Assembly (NCBI RefSeq): GCF_014698835.1
Contig: NZ_JACJTU010000064.1
Span: 1-34,024, forward strand
Source: Nostoc paludosum FACHB-159
GTDB lineage: Bacteria > Cyanobacteriota > Cyanobacteriia > Cyanobacteriales > Nostocaceae
Length of the DNA stretch: 34,024 nt
Reading direction: 5' to 3'
The notes under the pieces were generated by a model. It saw only the letters and a list, made by a program, of their open reading frames with translations, was not told the origin of the DNA and made no database searches. The stretch's first letter is position 1, and each line of letters starts with the position of its first letter. This document shows, piece by piece, positions 16,311-25,666 of this stretch. The position numbers and the translations under genes are program-made.

Positions 16311-17318
16311 TTATGGATATATAGGTTTAACTCCTTTACCACCATTAGGTGTTTTACAATGCCAGCGTAAATCACAGCTTTTACAATCTTGTTCGCTGAT
16401 ATTACCTGGAGCAGCAGCTTGCCATTCATTTGTACAACGCGATTCCTCAATCTGATTTACCGTTTTGGTAAACTCATTTATAGCTACTTCAATTTCATCA
16501 GGCTCAATGCTGACTTCGATTAAAGCATTAACTGGACGCTGAGATGGACAAGTATCACCATCAAGTTCGTTAAGAAAATACAGAACTGCTTTCTTAGGTA
16601 AAACACCATATTTACGTTGGTAAAGGTAGGCATAAACCCGCATCTGAAACTCATAAGTTTCTAAGTCTTTTGGATTTAAACCAACACGGCTACTACCTTT
16701 ATAGTCCCACATTTCACAGTTTGCAGGGTCTACATTTTCATCGATTGAGTCTACCAGTAAATCTACAACTCCATGAAGAATATGCCCTATCTGATCTGCT
16801 TGTAGCCTATGCTCTGTATCTCTAACCCTTGGATATAACACAGCACCTTCTAAAGCATTGAAGTATTGCAAAATCTTTACAGCTTGAACTCTAGTATTTG
16901 ACCTAATAGCTAAAATTCCTTTACTATTTAGCCCATTCTCAACCTGAAGAAAATATTTAATGATCTCACTTGGTGGTAACGGTACGGTCTTTTTATCTTT
17001 CTGCGCTTCTTGAACTTCATAAAAATAGTTATGAATTTCTTCTTCCTTTAGTATTAGCCCATTATCAGGTATCGAACCTTTAGTTGATGGCTCCACTATT
17101 CCATGAAAATGAGCATGGCAGCGATCTAGAACTTGATGAATTACAGTACCAAAATAAGTTTGTGTTTGCTGTGCAGGCGCATACTTGTGAACATTAAAAG
17201 CAGCATACTGAAGTCCACAACGTCGAAAAGAAACAACATCTTGAGTGACGCTGTATCGGCGTTTTATAATTGTTTTTTTAGATGCAGGTATAGAAATACC
17301 TTTAAAAGGCTTTGGCAT
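16311..17318 (-). CDS. Cas4/RecB-like PD-(D/E)XK nuclease with iron-sulfur cysteines
   Basis: 335 aa. The nuclease core is visible as His61 (GTVIHQVLD), Asp186 (GVVDLL), Asp205-x-Lys207 (WDYKG) and Gln225 (QMRVYAY), the RecB/Cas4 order. Cys34 near the N-terminus together with Cys312, Cys315 and Cys321 (CxxCx5C) would hold a 4Fe-4S cluster, as in Cas4 and AddB. Such enzymes degrade DNA ends. The ATG lies 6 bp after the stop of the UvrD-like helicase gene, so the two are surely co-translated. They form a split version of the helicase-nuclease that is fused in the 968-aa protein of the same operon. No Cas1, Cas2 or repeats are present, so this is not CRISPR adaptation. Confidence 0.88.
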   Translation of the reverse strand: MPKPFKGISIPASKKTIIKRRYSVTQDVVSFRRCGLQYAAFNVHKYAPAQQTQTYFGTVIHQVLDRCHAHFHGIVEPSTKGSIPDNGLILKEEEIHNYFYEVQEAQKDKKTVPLPPSEIIKYFLQVENGLNSKGILAIRSNTRVQAVKILQYFNALEGAVLYPRVRDTEHRLQADQIGHILHGVVDLLVDSIDENVDPANCEMWDYKGSSRVGLNPKDLETYEFQMRVYAYLYQRKYGVLPKKAVLYFLNELDGDTCPSQRPVNALIEVSIEPDEIEVAINEFTKTVNQIEESRCTNEWQAAAPGNISEQDCKSCDLRWHCKTPNGGKGVKPIYP

Positions 17319-17324
17319 ATTTAT

Positions 17325-19532
17325 TTAAATTAATATTGTATTTCTACGAAATTCAGTAGTATTACGAGATGGTGCAGCTACATGGTTTTTAATATGATCT
17401 TGAGTACCTACCAAAATAAGGCCATACTGCGCGCGTGAATAAGCCACATAAAGCAAGCGAATATCATCTTCGATTGCTAGTAGGTCTGGAGTTCTCGTAC
17501 TTCTAGAATAAATATCTTGTCGAAACGGCTCTAAATCGCGCTCAAGAATTTGTGCGGCTCCAGCTTCTTTCTTTTGTCCAAGTTGTGCCACAAAAACAAA
17601 CGGAAATTCTAAACCTTTTGACTGGTGAATAGTCATTATAGGAAGATATCCTTGAGGGACTATGACTTCTTCATCCTCATCATCATCAATCCTAGCGTCA
17701 ATTAAGTAACTGACAAACATTGTATAAAAGCGATTTAGAAAATCTGGCTCAATACCAGTTCTATCAGTGTTTGAACGCAAGCCATCTAATTTAAAACTGT
17801 GATAGCCATCAAAAAGACGACTGACTTTAGAAAGACGTAGATTTTTTACTGGATCTTTCTTCCATGTTTTAAATGGTTCTAATGCAAGAATGCGATAGAT
17901 TATTTCTAGTAAATTGAGGTTTAGGAAAACACTTTCTTTATTAGATGCACACAGCTTGGGCAGTTCTAAATTACTACGGTTTAAGTAGTCAAATAATTCA
18001 CTAGTAGAGTAATTAAGATTTTGTTTTACATTGTAAAGAGTCTGAAACCATTCCTGGATAGTTTTAACCCATGACAGTGGTTCTCCTTTGGGATCTTTAC
18101 AATCTTTAAATGTATGTTTTATATCAACAACTTGTACTAACGCTGCTAACAAACACTGTACTTCCTCCGATTCCATAAAGGATTTTGACCGAGGATTATA
18201 AACGGGAATATTGTGTTGCTGAAATGCCTGAATATAAGGCCCTGCATTTTTTGGCGAATCTTTAGCACTACGTAAAAGTAAAACGCATTGACTGAGATCG
18301 GATATAATTCCATCACCTATTAAATGGTCTTTGATTAATCCAGCTACAGCATTTGGTAAATCTCCTGCTTTCTTCCGTTCAAGCCAAGATACAGCAGGAT
18401 AGTTACCGCTAATGGAAGACGCTGCTTTAACTGGATTTTTCTCAGGCGCACGTACTCCGGGGACTATCATCTCTGGAAAAGAAGTTATGTATTTATTGAA
18501 AAAATTAACTATATTAGTATGCGAACGATAGTTCCGATCCAATTGAATTTTTTTCGGAGATTTACCCAAAGCTACTATGCAAGCCTTATCAAAGTTGACC
18601 ATGCAAGATACATTTCCACCACGGAATCGGTATAGTGCTTGATCGTCATCACCAACTACAGTAATGCTATGTGAAGTTTGATTAGCGAGGGCTAGGTAAA
18701 TTCTTTCTTGAATCGGGTTAGTATCTTGATATTCGTCAACAAGTATATACAGAAGAGGTGGTTGATTTTCTCCATCTCCCTCTAAAAATCTTTTTCCAGC
18801 AGCAGAGGTTAAGAATTTAAGAAAACAACCTTGAAGATGAGCAAAGTCACATCGGTACTTATTTCGTAACTCTTGAGTATACTGTTGATAAAAATCTGCT
18901 AGAGTTGCCCAGTTACCTCCAGCTAGAAGCATTTTATCTACATCAATATTGTCTTCTACAATGTGGTTGAAAAGAGTTACTGCTGCCTTAGCACGTTTCC
19001 ACTTACCAGGGCAGTAATCTTTACTTCGCCAATCAGGAACAGTGTGAGCAAACTGTGTCCAGAAGTTTAAATCTTGATAATTTGCTATTGAGGCATAACG
19101 ATAAACGAATAAATCCTGCTCTACCTGATCTAACAATCGAACATTTTGGTATTCCTCATAACGGTATTCTTGCAGAATATCATTGCATAAACTATGTAGC
19201 GTTCCTATTCTTATGTCAGCTAAATCTACGGATAGAAGGCTAGAATCTGCCTTTTGAAGTCCTGCTAAATAACTTGCAAGACGGTCTTCCAGATTACGTG
19301 CTGCTTTTTGAGTAAAAGTTGTTAGTAAGATCGAGCGCGGTTTAACATTATCTACACAAAGTAGTTTTAAAGTGCGTGTAACCAATACTTCGCTTTTTCC
19401 CGAACCTGGCCCTGCTAAGAGCCATAAAGAACCTTGACTATACTCAACGGCTTCTTTTTGTTTGTTATCCAGGTCATAACCACGAGCATTAGGTTGAGCA
19501 AGACAGGTATGAAATGTAGTTAAATCTATCAT
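17325..19532 (-). CDS. UvrD/PcrA-type superfamily 1A helicase
   Basis: 735 aa. Walker A is AGPGSGKS (40-47), motif Ia is LTTFTQKAA, Walker B is VDEYQDTN, motif III is VVGDDDQALYRFRGG, motif IV is LDRNYRSH, motif V is TIHQSKGLEFP and motif VI is YVAYSRAQ. All are intact, so it should be an ATP-driven 3'-5' translocase on single-stranded DNA. It ends right after motif VI; the nuclease domain found at this point in AddA/RecB-like proteins is encoded by the next gene instead (6 bp downstream). The gene lies 35 bp after the NurA gene. Together with HerA and NurA it gives the operon a second end-processing machine. Confidence 0.9.
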   Translation of the reverse strand: MIDLTTFHTCLAQPNARGYDLDNKQKEAVEYSQGSLWLLAGPGSGKSEVLVTRTLKLLCVDNVKPRSILLTTFTQKAARNLEDRLASYLAGLQKADSSLLSVDLADIRIGTLHSLCNDILQEYRYEEYQNVRLLDQVEQDLFVYRYASIANYQDLNFWTQFAHTVPDWRSKDYCPGKWKRAKAAVTLFNHIVEDNIDVDKMLLAGGNWATLADFYQQYTQELRNKYRCDFAHLQGCFLKFLTSAAGKRFLEGDGENQPPLLYILVDEYQDTNPIQERIYLALANQTSHSITVVGDDDQALYRFRGGNVSCMVNFDKACIVALGKSPKKIQLDRNYRSHTNIVNFFNKYITSFPEMIVPGVRAPEKNPVKAASSISGNYPAVSWLERKKAGDLPNAVAGLIKDHLIGDGIISDLSQCVLLLRSAKDSPKNAGPYIQAFQQHNIPVYNPRSKSFMESEEVQCLLAALVQVVDIKHTFKDCKDPKGEPLSWVKTIQEWFQTLYNVKQNLNYSTSELFDYLNRSNLELPKLCASNKESVFLNLNLLEIIYRILALEPFKTWKKDPVKNLRLSKVSRLFDGYHSFKLDGLRSNTDRTGIEPDFLNRFYTMFVSYLIDARIDDDEDEEVIVPQGYLPIMTIHQSKGLEFPFVFVAQLGQKKEAGAAQILERDLEPFRQDIYSRSTRTPDLLAIEDDIRLLYVAYSRAQYGLILVGTQDHIKNHVAAPSRNTTEFRRNTILI

Positions 19533-19567
19533 TTATAAAACTTTCACTTAAGTTGAAATATCGAATT

Positions 19568-20923
19568 TCATTTACTAATAACTTGATTAGCAAATTTTTG
19601 AAGTATCCGTTGACTTGGATGAGCAGAGAGACTGACCAATTTATTAACAAGAGCTACAGGGAAAAGTGCAGAGTCATACATATCACAGTGGAGAGCCTCT
19701 ACATTTGCTAATATTACTTGTAAATTGGGTAAATCATTTTCAGTAGGAGTCTTTTTGAGTTCTCTGACTGGTACTGAAACAACGTGCATCTGTCCACCAC
19801 GAGTTTTAAAAATAACCTTATGCCCGTAGTTGCTAGTAGAGGCATACGGACGGCTGGGGTCTCCTGCTCCAGGTAAGATGTATCGATATATGTATTCGTC
19901 TGTTAAGATTACAGCTTCGCCAGAGTTTAAAGTTTTTTGGATTTCATGAGCGTGATCTACAAATGCACCGCTTTTTTCCAAACCAGCGAGAAGAATATTC
20001 TGTTTATTCAAAAGCCAGTTTATTAGGTCACGCATTGGTCTATGTAAACCAGCTGTCTGACCAAAAAAGCCTGTTGAACCGTCTTTGATAAAAAAGATTT
20101 TTTTCACTATATCAGGCTGAGTGTTAAATAACTGGCGAATTAAATGAATAATAATGATATGTTCAATCACATTCACTAAATAACCTAAGATTCCACCCGC
20201 CCCTATTTCTTCATCGATAATTTCATGTAAACGGAAAATATCAGTTAGATAAATTATTCCTCCTGTCTCTGGGCAAGGGAATGTATAATCCTTACTCATA
20301 TTTTGCTCTGATAAAGTAACTGGATTACCAGTTGGGCTGAGAGGATTGGTAGCTAAAAACCAGTTTTTATCTTCTTCAGTTCTTTTTCCTCCTTTATAAC
20401 GACGAAAAACAAACCATGCTAAAGTATCAATTAAACTTTTACTTTCATCTAATGTATTTTTAGTAAAAAATTCAAAAATAGTTTTTAAAACACTTCCTTG
20501 GAGTGTGTTTTCATCCTTTAAACGAATATTTTTAGTAGGTAATGCTAGTTTAAGCCTGTTAATATTCTTGAGTTTTACCATGTCTTCTGGTGCAATAAAA
20601 GCGCTAGAATCAACCTTAATTAAATCTTCCTGTTTAAAAAATAATGCACCAAATTGTAAAAAGTGGATACTCCGAGAGGGGAAATCCTTGTCTAAAATAG
20701 CTTCAGTATAGCCTCCATCGACGGCTATAATTGCTTCAACGGGATTATTAGCGGGTGGTATAAAGTTGACAATTAAATCTGTTAAAGGAATATCTTCTGC
20801 ACGAGGTGGTATGTAGACACGCTCCATCAATGCTTGCACCTCTGAATCATTGATGAGGTGGTGATGAGATGCTTTACTTGCAGCCTCAAAAGGACGGCGG
20901 TTGTTTTTACTAGAATAGCCCAT
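19568..20923 (-). CDS. NurA-like 5'-3' nuclease
   Basis: 451 aa. The NurA signature is AIIAVDGGYTE, with the metal-binding Asp at 69, and a second acidic motif IKDGSTGFF (Asp281) followed by GLEKSG. NurA is an RNase H-like-fold nuclease that works as a dimer on HerA and resects DNA ends. Partnership is supported here because the HerA gene ends only 15 bp upstream. At 451 aa it is in the upper part of the family's range; the insert between the two motifs is long. The ATG at 20923 is used. HerA-NurA pairs are best known from archaea, so their place in a cyanobacterial restriction-type operon is notable. Confidence 0.85.
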   Translation of the reverse strand: MGYSSKNNRRPFEAASKASHHHLINDSEVQALMERVYIPPRAEDIPLTDLIVNFIPPANNPVEAIIAVDGGYTEAILDKDFPSRSIHFLQFGALFFKQEDLIKVDSSAFIAPEDMVKLKNINRLKLALPTKNIRLKDENTLQGSVLKTIFEFFTKNTLDESKSLIDTLAWFVFRRYKGGKRTEEDKNWFLATNPLSPTGNPVTLSEQNMSKDYTFPCPETGGIIYLTDIFRLHEIIDEEIGAGGILGYLVNVIEHIIIIHLIRQLFNTQPDIVKKIFFIKDGSTGFFGQTAGLHRPMRDLINWLLNKQNILLAGLEKSGAFVDHAHEIQKTLNSGEAVILTDEYIYRYILPGAGDPSRPYASTSNYGHKVIFKTRGGQMHVVSVPVRELKKTPTENDLPNLQVILANVEALHCDMYDSALFPVALVNKLVSLSAHPSQRILQKFANQVISK

Positions 20924-20938
20924 ACACTTTTCCTACTA

Positions 20939-22966
20939 TTAAGTAGCTGAAATTTGTTCTGGCGGAAAACGGTCGATTTGAACAGGAATTACAAAGGGAT
21001 TACTGTAAGTTTTCATCCGCACAAATCCCTTATCTGTATCTTGGCTAAAGCGAATTAAGCTTTCAGTAAAATCGCTAAAATCATAATATTTTCGTAGCTC
21101 TTTAATCTCATCTTCGTTGTTAAGGTGTGAAATAAACCAGTTTTGAGTTGCTTTCAAGATGTTGCTACTAATAGAGCTAACTTCTTGAGTTGCATAGATA
21201 AGTCCTAAATTAAGTTTCGCTCCTTCCTTTGCTAAACGGTTATAAATTTGAGATAAATCTTTATCCTCTTTTTTAGGAAAAAGATTATGAGCTTCTTCAA
21301 AGTAAAATTGAATAAAGTTATTAGGACGCGTACTGGTAAAACGACTAATTGCATCTGCGAAGATGCGAATACAAATCCTTTCACTAAACATTCGTTGAAT
21401 TTCAGGATTTCCAAGTGATAAGTCAACAATTACAATCTTGCCTTGTCTCAAGTTATTTAATATATCTCGATCAAAAGGTTCTTGAAGTGTGCTGGTGTGT
21501 TGTTCAATTACTGGTTTAAAAATTCTGAACCCTGAGCAATTAGCTCCTCCACCAGATTTACTTTTACGAGTAAGCATCACTAACAGGGCTTTTAAATCTT
21601 CATCAGCCCATTCGCGCTGGTTTTTTTGTCTGTAGTTACTAAAAGCAGAATCACTATCATAAATCTCCCATAGCGATTCCCACCAATTAGCCGCATCCTC
21701 AAGTGAAATACCCTTACTAGGATCAACACTAGGACTAACAGCATTACGAACTTCCAAATTTGCACTGAATTTTACTTGAAAATTAGGCGGTGCTTGAAAA
21801 CCTGCTCGATGCAAACAACAAAGATAAACAGCGATTCTGCGGTCATGGCGAGTAGAAGCTGACCCATTTGTATCGTAATCTTCTGGTCGGGTTAGATCTA
21901 CTGCTTTAAAATTTGTTACGAACCGAGTAGTATCGTCAGCAATTGTTGGATAACTTCTTATTAGGTCAAATCCATTTTCAATTTCATTATAAAAATTAAC
22001 TTTCATTTCCAAGAAATCAGGCTTTGGTACAGTAGAATATCTAACTGTTTGCTCCCGATATAAATCAAAAATAGCTGTACCTTGGTCTTGTAAGTTAGGG
22101 TTAGCGTACTCTCCATTAATATCAAATATTATTTGACCAATAGGATATTTAGGATTGTTATCTTCTGTAAAAGGTTTTAGAATTTCATCAGGATTTTCTT
22201 GATTCTTATCTAGTTGAAAAGTTGCATTGTTACTCATTTCAACGCAAGCTTGAATTATTTTTTTAACTGTATTTGATTTACCCGTTCGGGTCATCCCAAA
22301 TAAAGCAGTTCTTTTACCTGCAAAATCAGGAGCTTGAACGTATACAGGAACATCCGCTTCATCTTGCTGGAATCGGCGACTGGAGCTGTAGCGAACTTTG
22401 CCAATTTTTATATCGCCCACTCCACCAGGAGCGCCATTTTCTCTATAGTTAACGATGTATTTCAAGACATCTATAGATGGCTTAACAACTGAATAATTGT
22501 GTGCGCTATAAAAGTTCTCTAAATCTGCACCGAAACGGGTTTTACCTGTGTTGTCAGTATAAAAAGACCCAAGTACACTACATTCGAGTCCGCTAAAAGA
22601 AAATTCATAGCGGGTGAACGTATCTAACTGAGATCGTTGATTAGTACCTGTACGTATGTTGTCTTTGTAGTATTCAACCATACTACTGATTACTTCCTGA
22701 TCCGTCGGTAGTTTTGTCGGCTGGATTACGCGAAGTAAAATTGCTTCAGCATTTGTAGGATCATCCAAGTCATTGTCATAATAAGCTAGTAAGAAACATC
22801 CCTGTGGAATACCATTAGCTCTTTGTTTCCACGCATCAGCTACGAGAATTTCTGCTTTGCTGTAACTTAAACGAAAAGGGCGACCAACAAAAAGACCTGT
22901 ATCCCACTCTCCATCTTTACTACGTTTAAAAAGGTCGACTTGTGTAAGTTGTCTACTAATGCTCAT
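20939..22966 (-). CDS. HerA-like hexameric ATPase/translocase
   Basis: 675 aa. The N-terminal about 200 residues fit a HAS-barrel plus an extra segment. Walker A is GMTRTGKS (224-231), followed by the typical IFDINGEYANP block. The DLSLGN strand and the Walker B-like FYFEEAHNLFP (EEAH at 557-560) come next, and the C-terminal IYATQEVSSI with the final arginine-rich block fits the FtsK-HerA clan. HerA forms a hexameric ring that drives DNA through NurA. The gene lies 66 bp downstream of the Res-like gene and 15 bp upstream of the NurA gene. A 14-bp palindrome CTACT-N4-AGTAG covers its stop codon, probably by chance. Confidence 0.88.
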   Translation of the reverse strand: MSISRQLTQVDLFKRSKDGEWDTGLFVGRPFRLSYSKAEILVADAWKQRANGIPQGCFLLAYYDNDLDDPTNAEAILLRVIQPTKLPTDQEVISSMVEYYKDNIRTGTNQRSQLDTFTRYEFSFSGLECSVLGSFYTDNTGKTRFGADLENFYSAHNYSVVKPSIDVLKYIVNYRENGAPGGVGDIKIGKVRYSSSRRFQQDEADVPVYVQAPDFAGKRTALFGMTRTGKSNTVKKIIQACVEMSNNATFQLDKNQENPDEILKPFTEDNNPKYPIGQIIFDINGEYANPNLQDQGTAIFDLYREQTVRYSTVPKPDFLEMKVNFYNEIENGFDLIRSYPTIADDTTRFVTNFKAVDLTRPEDYDTNGSASTRHDRRIAVYLCCLHRAGFQAPPNFQVKFSANLEVRNAVSPSVDPSKGISLEDAANWWESLWEIYDSDSAFSNYRQKNQREWADEDLKALLVMLTRKSKSGGGANCSGFRIFKPVIEQHTSTLQEPFDRDILNNLRQGKIVIVDLSLGNPEIQRMFSERICIRIFADAISRFTSTRPNNFIQFYFEEAHNLFPKKEDKDLSQIYNRLAKEGAKLNLGLIYATQEVSSISSNILKATQNWFISHLNNEDEIKELRKYYDFSDFTESLIRFSQDTDKGFVRMKTYSNPFVIPVQIDRFPPEQISAT

Positions 22967-23032
22967 AATGCTTTTGCTATTTGAGTGTTTGAGTGGAAAA
23001 TCTAAATTGGATTAAGAGTCGCCTTTCTGTTG

Positions 23033-25666
23033 TTAGGAAAATAGCGAGATGTAATGTCCACTACCTGCTTCACTACCTGCGATAATTTTGTATGTCATCT
23101 GACTTGCAGTAGCCATTTGTTCAGCAAACTGTTTTTTAGCTTGTACTACAGGGTCTTCAATTTTGTTATCACCTTTGACTTCAACAATTACATAAGAATC
23201 ATCTTCTTTTTGGAAAAGGAAATCAGGATAATACTTTCTAATAGAATGTGAGTCTGGATCAATGTACTCGATATAAAAATCAGATTGACCATGTGTAAGC
23301 ATTCCAGTAAAGTAAATCGTTTTAACTCTACCTTCTCTTAATAAATTCCAGAACAGTGTACGTTCTGGGCTTGAATCAAAGCAATAAGTATCAAGGTGAA
23401 AGCTTTTGGTTGCATAACTACCAACTTCTTCTCGTTTTACTATTAAGTCTTTGTTGGCATTGAATGTATATCCTTCACTTGAAATTTTTACTAGTTCTAC
23501 TTCGTATTCTTCAGTTGATTCTTCCTGGTCAATTTCATAAAATTCTTTAAATAAATGAGGAATAACCCAGTCATAGAGAAGTTCATTATATTCATTGACT
23601 GACTTCAGAATTTTTTCTGTGCCCTCTTGAGTTGTAGCCAAAACATTCTCAATGAATATGCACGACTTATTGAGATAACGAGAAATTTCTGCAACTAAAG
23701 TTAATTCGCTGAATTTTCTCTTCTGTCTTACAACAGTTAAATCTGCTGTTTTAACTTTACTTCTAGAAGCATCTTTTAGAGATATGCCTTCTTGTTCAGT
23801 GTGAATTATTTTGTAACCTTTAAGTAAGTCTTCAGGGATGTTATCTAGTTTAAGATTAATCCCGCTAACAAGATTTTTTTCCTTAATTTCAAACTGCCTA
23901 CGAACTCTTCTCAGCTTGATTTTCACAGGTGGTGGGACTGGATGAACTTTTACAGTTTCCTTATCTTTACTAATGTCTCCTATTTCTTGAATGCTGATAC
24001 GGAAGTTTTGTTGTAACTCGTTTTCTAGGATTACTTTGTTATCTTCGCTTAAATACACTTGTCCTGTTTGTTGACCTTCGCCAATTGCACGCAGACAGCG
24101 CATAGTAGCTTGTAGTACAAATATTTTTGATTTGGGCTGACGGAATAAGGCAACACTAAACAGTGAACGACAGTTCCAACCTTCACGACCTTTGTTAACT
24201 AGCAGAATAAATTGTTTATCTGATTCAGGTGTATCCAGGCGATTAAACTCACGAATATCATCGTTGGTTGTAAGTTTTTCATCCCCAACATTAACGAGAA
24301 TCGAACTACTAGGAATATTGTGTTTTGCTAAAGCTTGTTCAACTGCGGGGCGTAGTTCTTTTTGGAGTTCTTCAATAGTGGCAGCGAAGAAAGCCATTTT
24401 TGGCAGCATTCCCTCATACCGTTGATTGGAATTGTGTTTAAGGAAATCTGCGATCGCAATTTCGACAAATTCATTGCTGCGGCTATTTGTATAGCTGTTG
24501 ATTCTGACTTTTTTGAGAAAGCCCTTATCAATTGCTTCCCTCAAACCATAAGCATAAACCACTTCAGGTAATACTTCTTTACCAACGTAGGGTGTACCCG
24601 TGTAGTTGTAACACGCTACTACATGAGTTCCTGCTCGTTCTAGGCTGGCCGCCAGCTCATCAACTGTTAACCGTAGACTTGTGGCAGTTTGCTTAATTCC
24701 CATATCATTGGCTAACTGATTACCAAAAGCATGGTGCGCTTCATCAATGTAAATTCCCAGCTGCTCAATGCGTCTTAGCTTCTCAAAGCGTTGGTTACTT
24801 GTCAGGGAATCTTCATCATCCGGTTGGTCAAAACCGTAAAGGTCAGCATTTTGGGCATAAACACTATCTGCCTGATAGTCAGGCTTACCACTGCCCATTA
24901 GCTTCTCTATGGGTGTTTTTTCCTTGTGCTGACGTTTGAGAATAATTTTTTGCGTATTGGAGATAATGACGTTAAAACGAGACTTATCTAAAACAGTAAG
25001 CGTTGCCCCAGCTTCATCAAGAAAGTGGAATTGAAGATGACTAACAAGGAAATTGACATATTCTGGTGGTACTACCTTTGTCATGTCAAAGGTTTGAATT
25101 TCTCGTAATGACTGGAGAACAGTTTTATCTGGAGCGAAGACAAGGGCATTGTGGCAATATTTTTTGTCTTTAGGCCATTTATTAGCGAGAATAAACTCAT
25201 AGAAAATGCAAGTTGCCATGAGGATAGTTTTACCTGTTCCCATCGTCAAAGCAAAGATGTAGTTGGAATAAGTACGGGCATAAGAACGCATTCTCTCAAA
25301 TACCGCTTCGTACTTTTCTTTGGAAGCTTCCTTGAGTATATCTAACTGAATTTGTCCAGAACGCTCTGCAATTGTACGTCCCTCAAACTTACCTGTATTA
25401 TCCGCCCACTCCTTAAAGATTTCATGCACAGCTGCATTGTCTAAATACTCTTTCAAGAATACGTAGATTTCTAAGGCTTCAAACTGGGGTTGACGCAGAA
25501 AAGCTTTAGAATTATTTTCAGGATCGTTATAGTCTAAAAATCTTTTAGTTAAGCTTCGGTAGTGGTTACGAATAATCCCTCGATTTGCTTTATAAAAATT
25601 ATGCAAATAGGTAAAGAAAGCAAAATCCAGGTTAACATTTTTGGATGTTTTTCTAGCTTTAGCCAT
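23033..25666 (-). CDS. Type III restriction Res-like helicase-nuclease
   Basis: 877 aa. Superfamily 2 helicase core: Walker A TMGTGKT (141-147), DEAH box (308-311) in LGIYIDEAHH, SNTQK before it, and motif VI region QATMRCLRAIGEG. The C-terminal nuclease has the PD-(D/E)XK set: Pro814-Asp815 (YYPDFLF), Glu829 and Lys831 (IVEVKGD). This order is that of type III Res subunits, which translocate on DNA and cut when paired with Mod. The start overlaps the end of the methyltransferase gene by 8 bp (ATGGCTAA), and GGAGGT lies upstream, so Mod and Res are translationally coupled. All motifs appear intact. Confidence 0.9.
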   Translation of the reverse strand: MAKARKTSKNVNLDFAFFTYLHNFYKANRGIIRNHYRSLTKRFLDYNDPENNSKAFLRQPQFEALEIYVFLKEYLDNAAVHEIFKEWADNTGKFEGRTIAERSGQIQLDILKEASKEKYEAVFERMRSYARTYSNYIFALTMGTGKTILMATCIFYEFILANKWPKDKKYCHNALVFAPDKTVLQSLREIQTFDMTKVVPPEYVNFLVSHLQFHFLDEAGATLTVLDKSRFNVIISNTQKIILKRQHKEKTPIEKLMGSGKPDYQADSVYAQNADLYGFDQPDDEDSLTSNQRFEKLRRIEQLGIYIDEAHHAFGNQLANDMGIKQTATSLRLTVDELAASLERAGTHVVACYNYTGTPYVGKEVLPEVVYAYGLREAIDKGFLKKVRINSYTNSRSNEFVEIAIADFLKHNSNQRYEGMLPKMAFFAATIEELQKELRPAVEQALAKHNIPSSSILVNVGDEKLTTNDDIREFNRLDTPESDKQFILLVNKGREGWNCRSLFSVALFRQPKSKIFVLQATMRCLRAIGEGQQTGQVYLSEDNKVILENELQQNFRISIQEIGDISKDKETVKVHPVPPPVKIKLRRVRRQFEIKEKNLVSGINLKLDNIPEDLLKGYKIIHTEQEGISLKDASRSKVKTADLTVVRQKRKFSELTLVAEISRYLNKSCIFIENVLATTQEGTEKILKSVNEYNELLYDWVIPHLFKEFYEIDQEESTEEYEVELVKISSEGYTFNANKDLIVKREEVGSYATKSFHLDTYCFDSSPERTLFWNLLREGRVKTIYFTGMLTHGQSDFYIEYIDPDSHSIRKYYPDFLFQKEDDSYVIVEVKGDNKIEDPVVQAKKQFAEQMATASQMTYKIIAGSEAGSGHYISLFS

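Noticed and set aside
16311..17318. Cas4-like nuclease as a sign of a CRISPR locus
   Set aside because: No Cas1, Cas2, other cas genes or repeat-spacer array in the window; it pairs with the adjacent UvrD helicase.
17971..17985. CTAC...GTAG inverted pair
   Set aside because: Inside the UvrD coding region with a longer spacer; expected by chance.
20933..20946. Palindrome CTACT-ATTA-AGTAG between the HerA and NurA genes, similar to the operators near 32800
   Set aside because: Spacer is 4 instead of 3, it covers the stop codon of HerA inside a tight operon, and it is far from any promoter.
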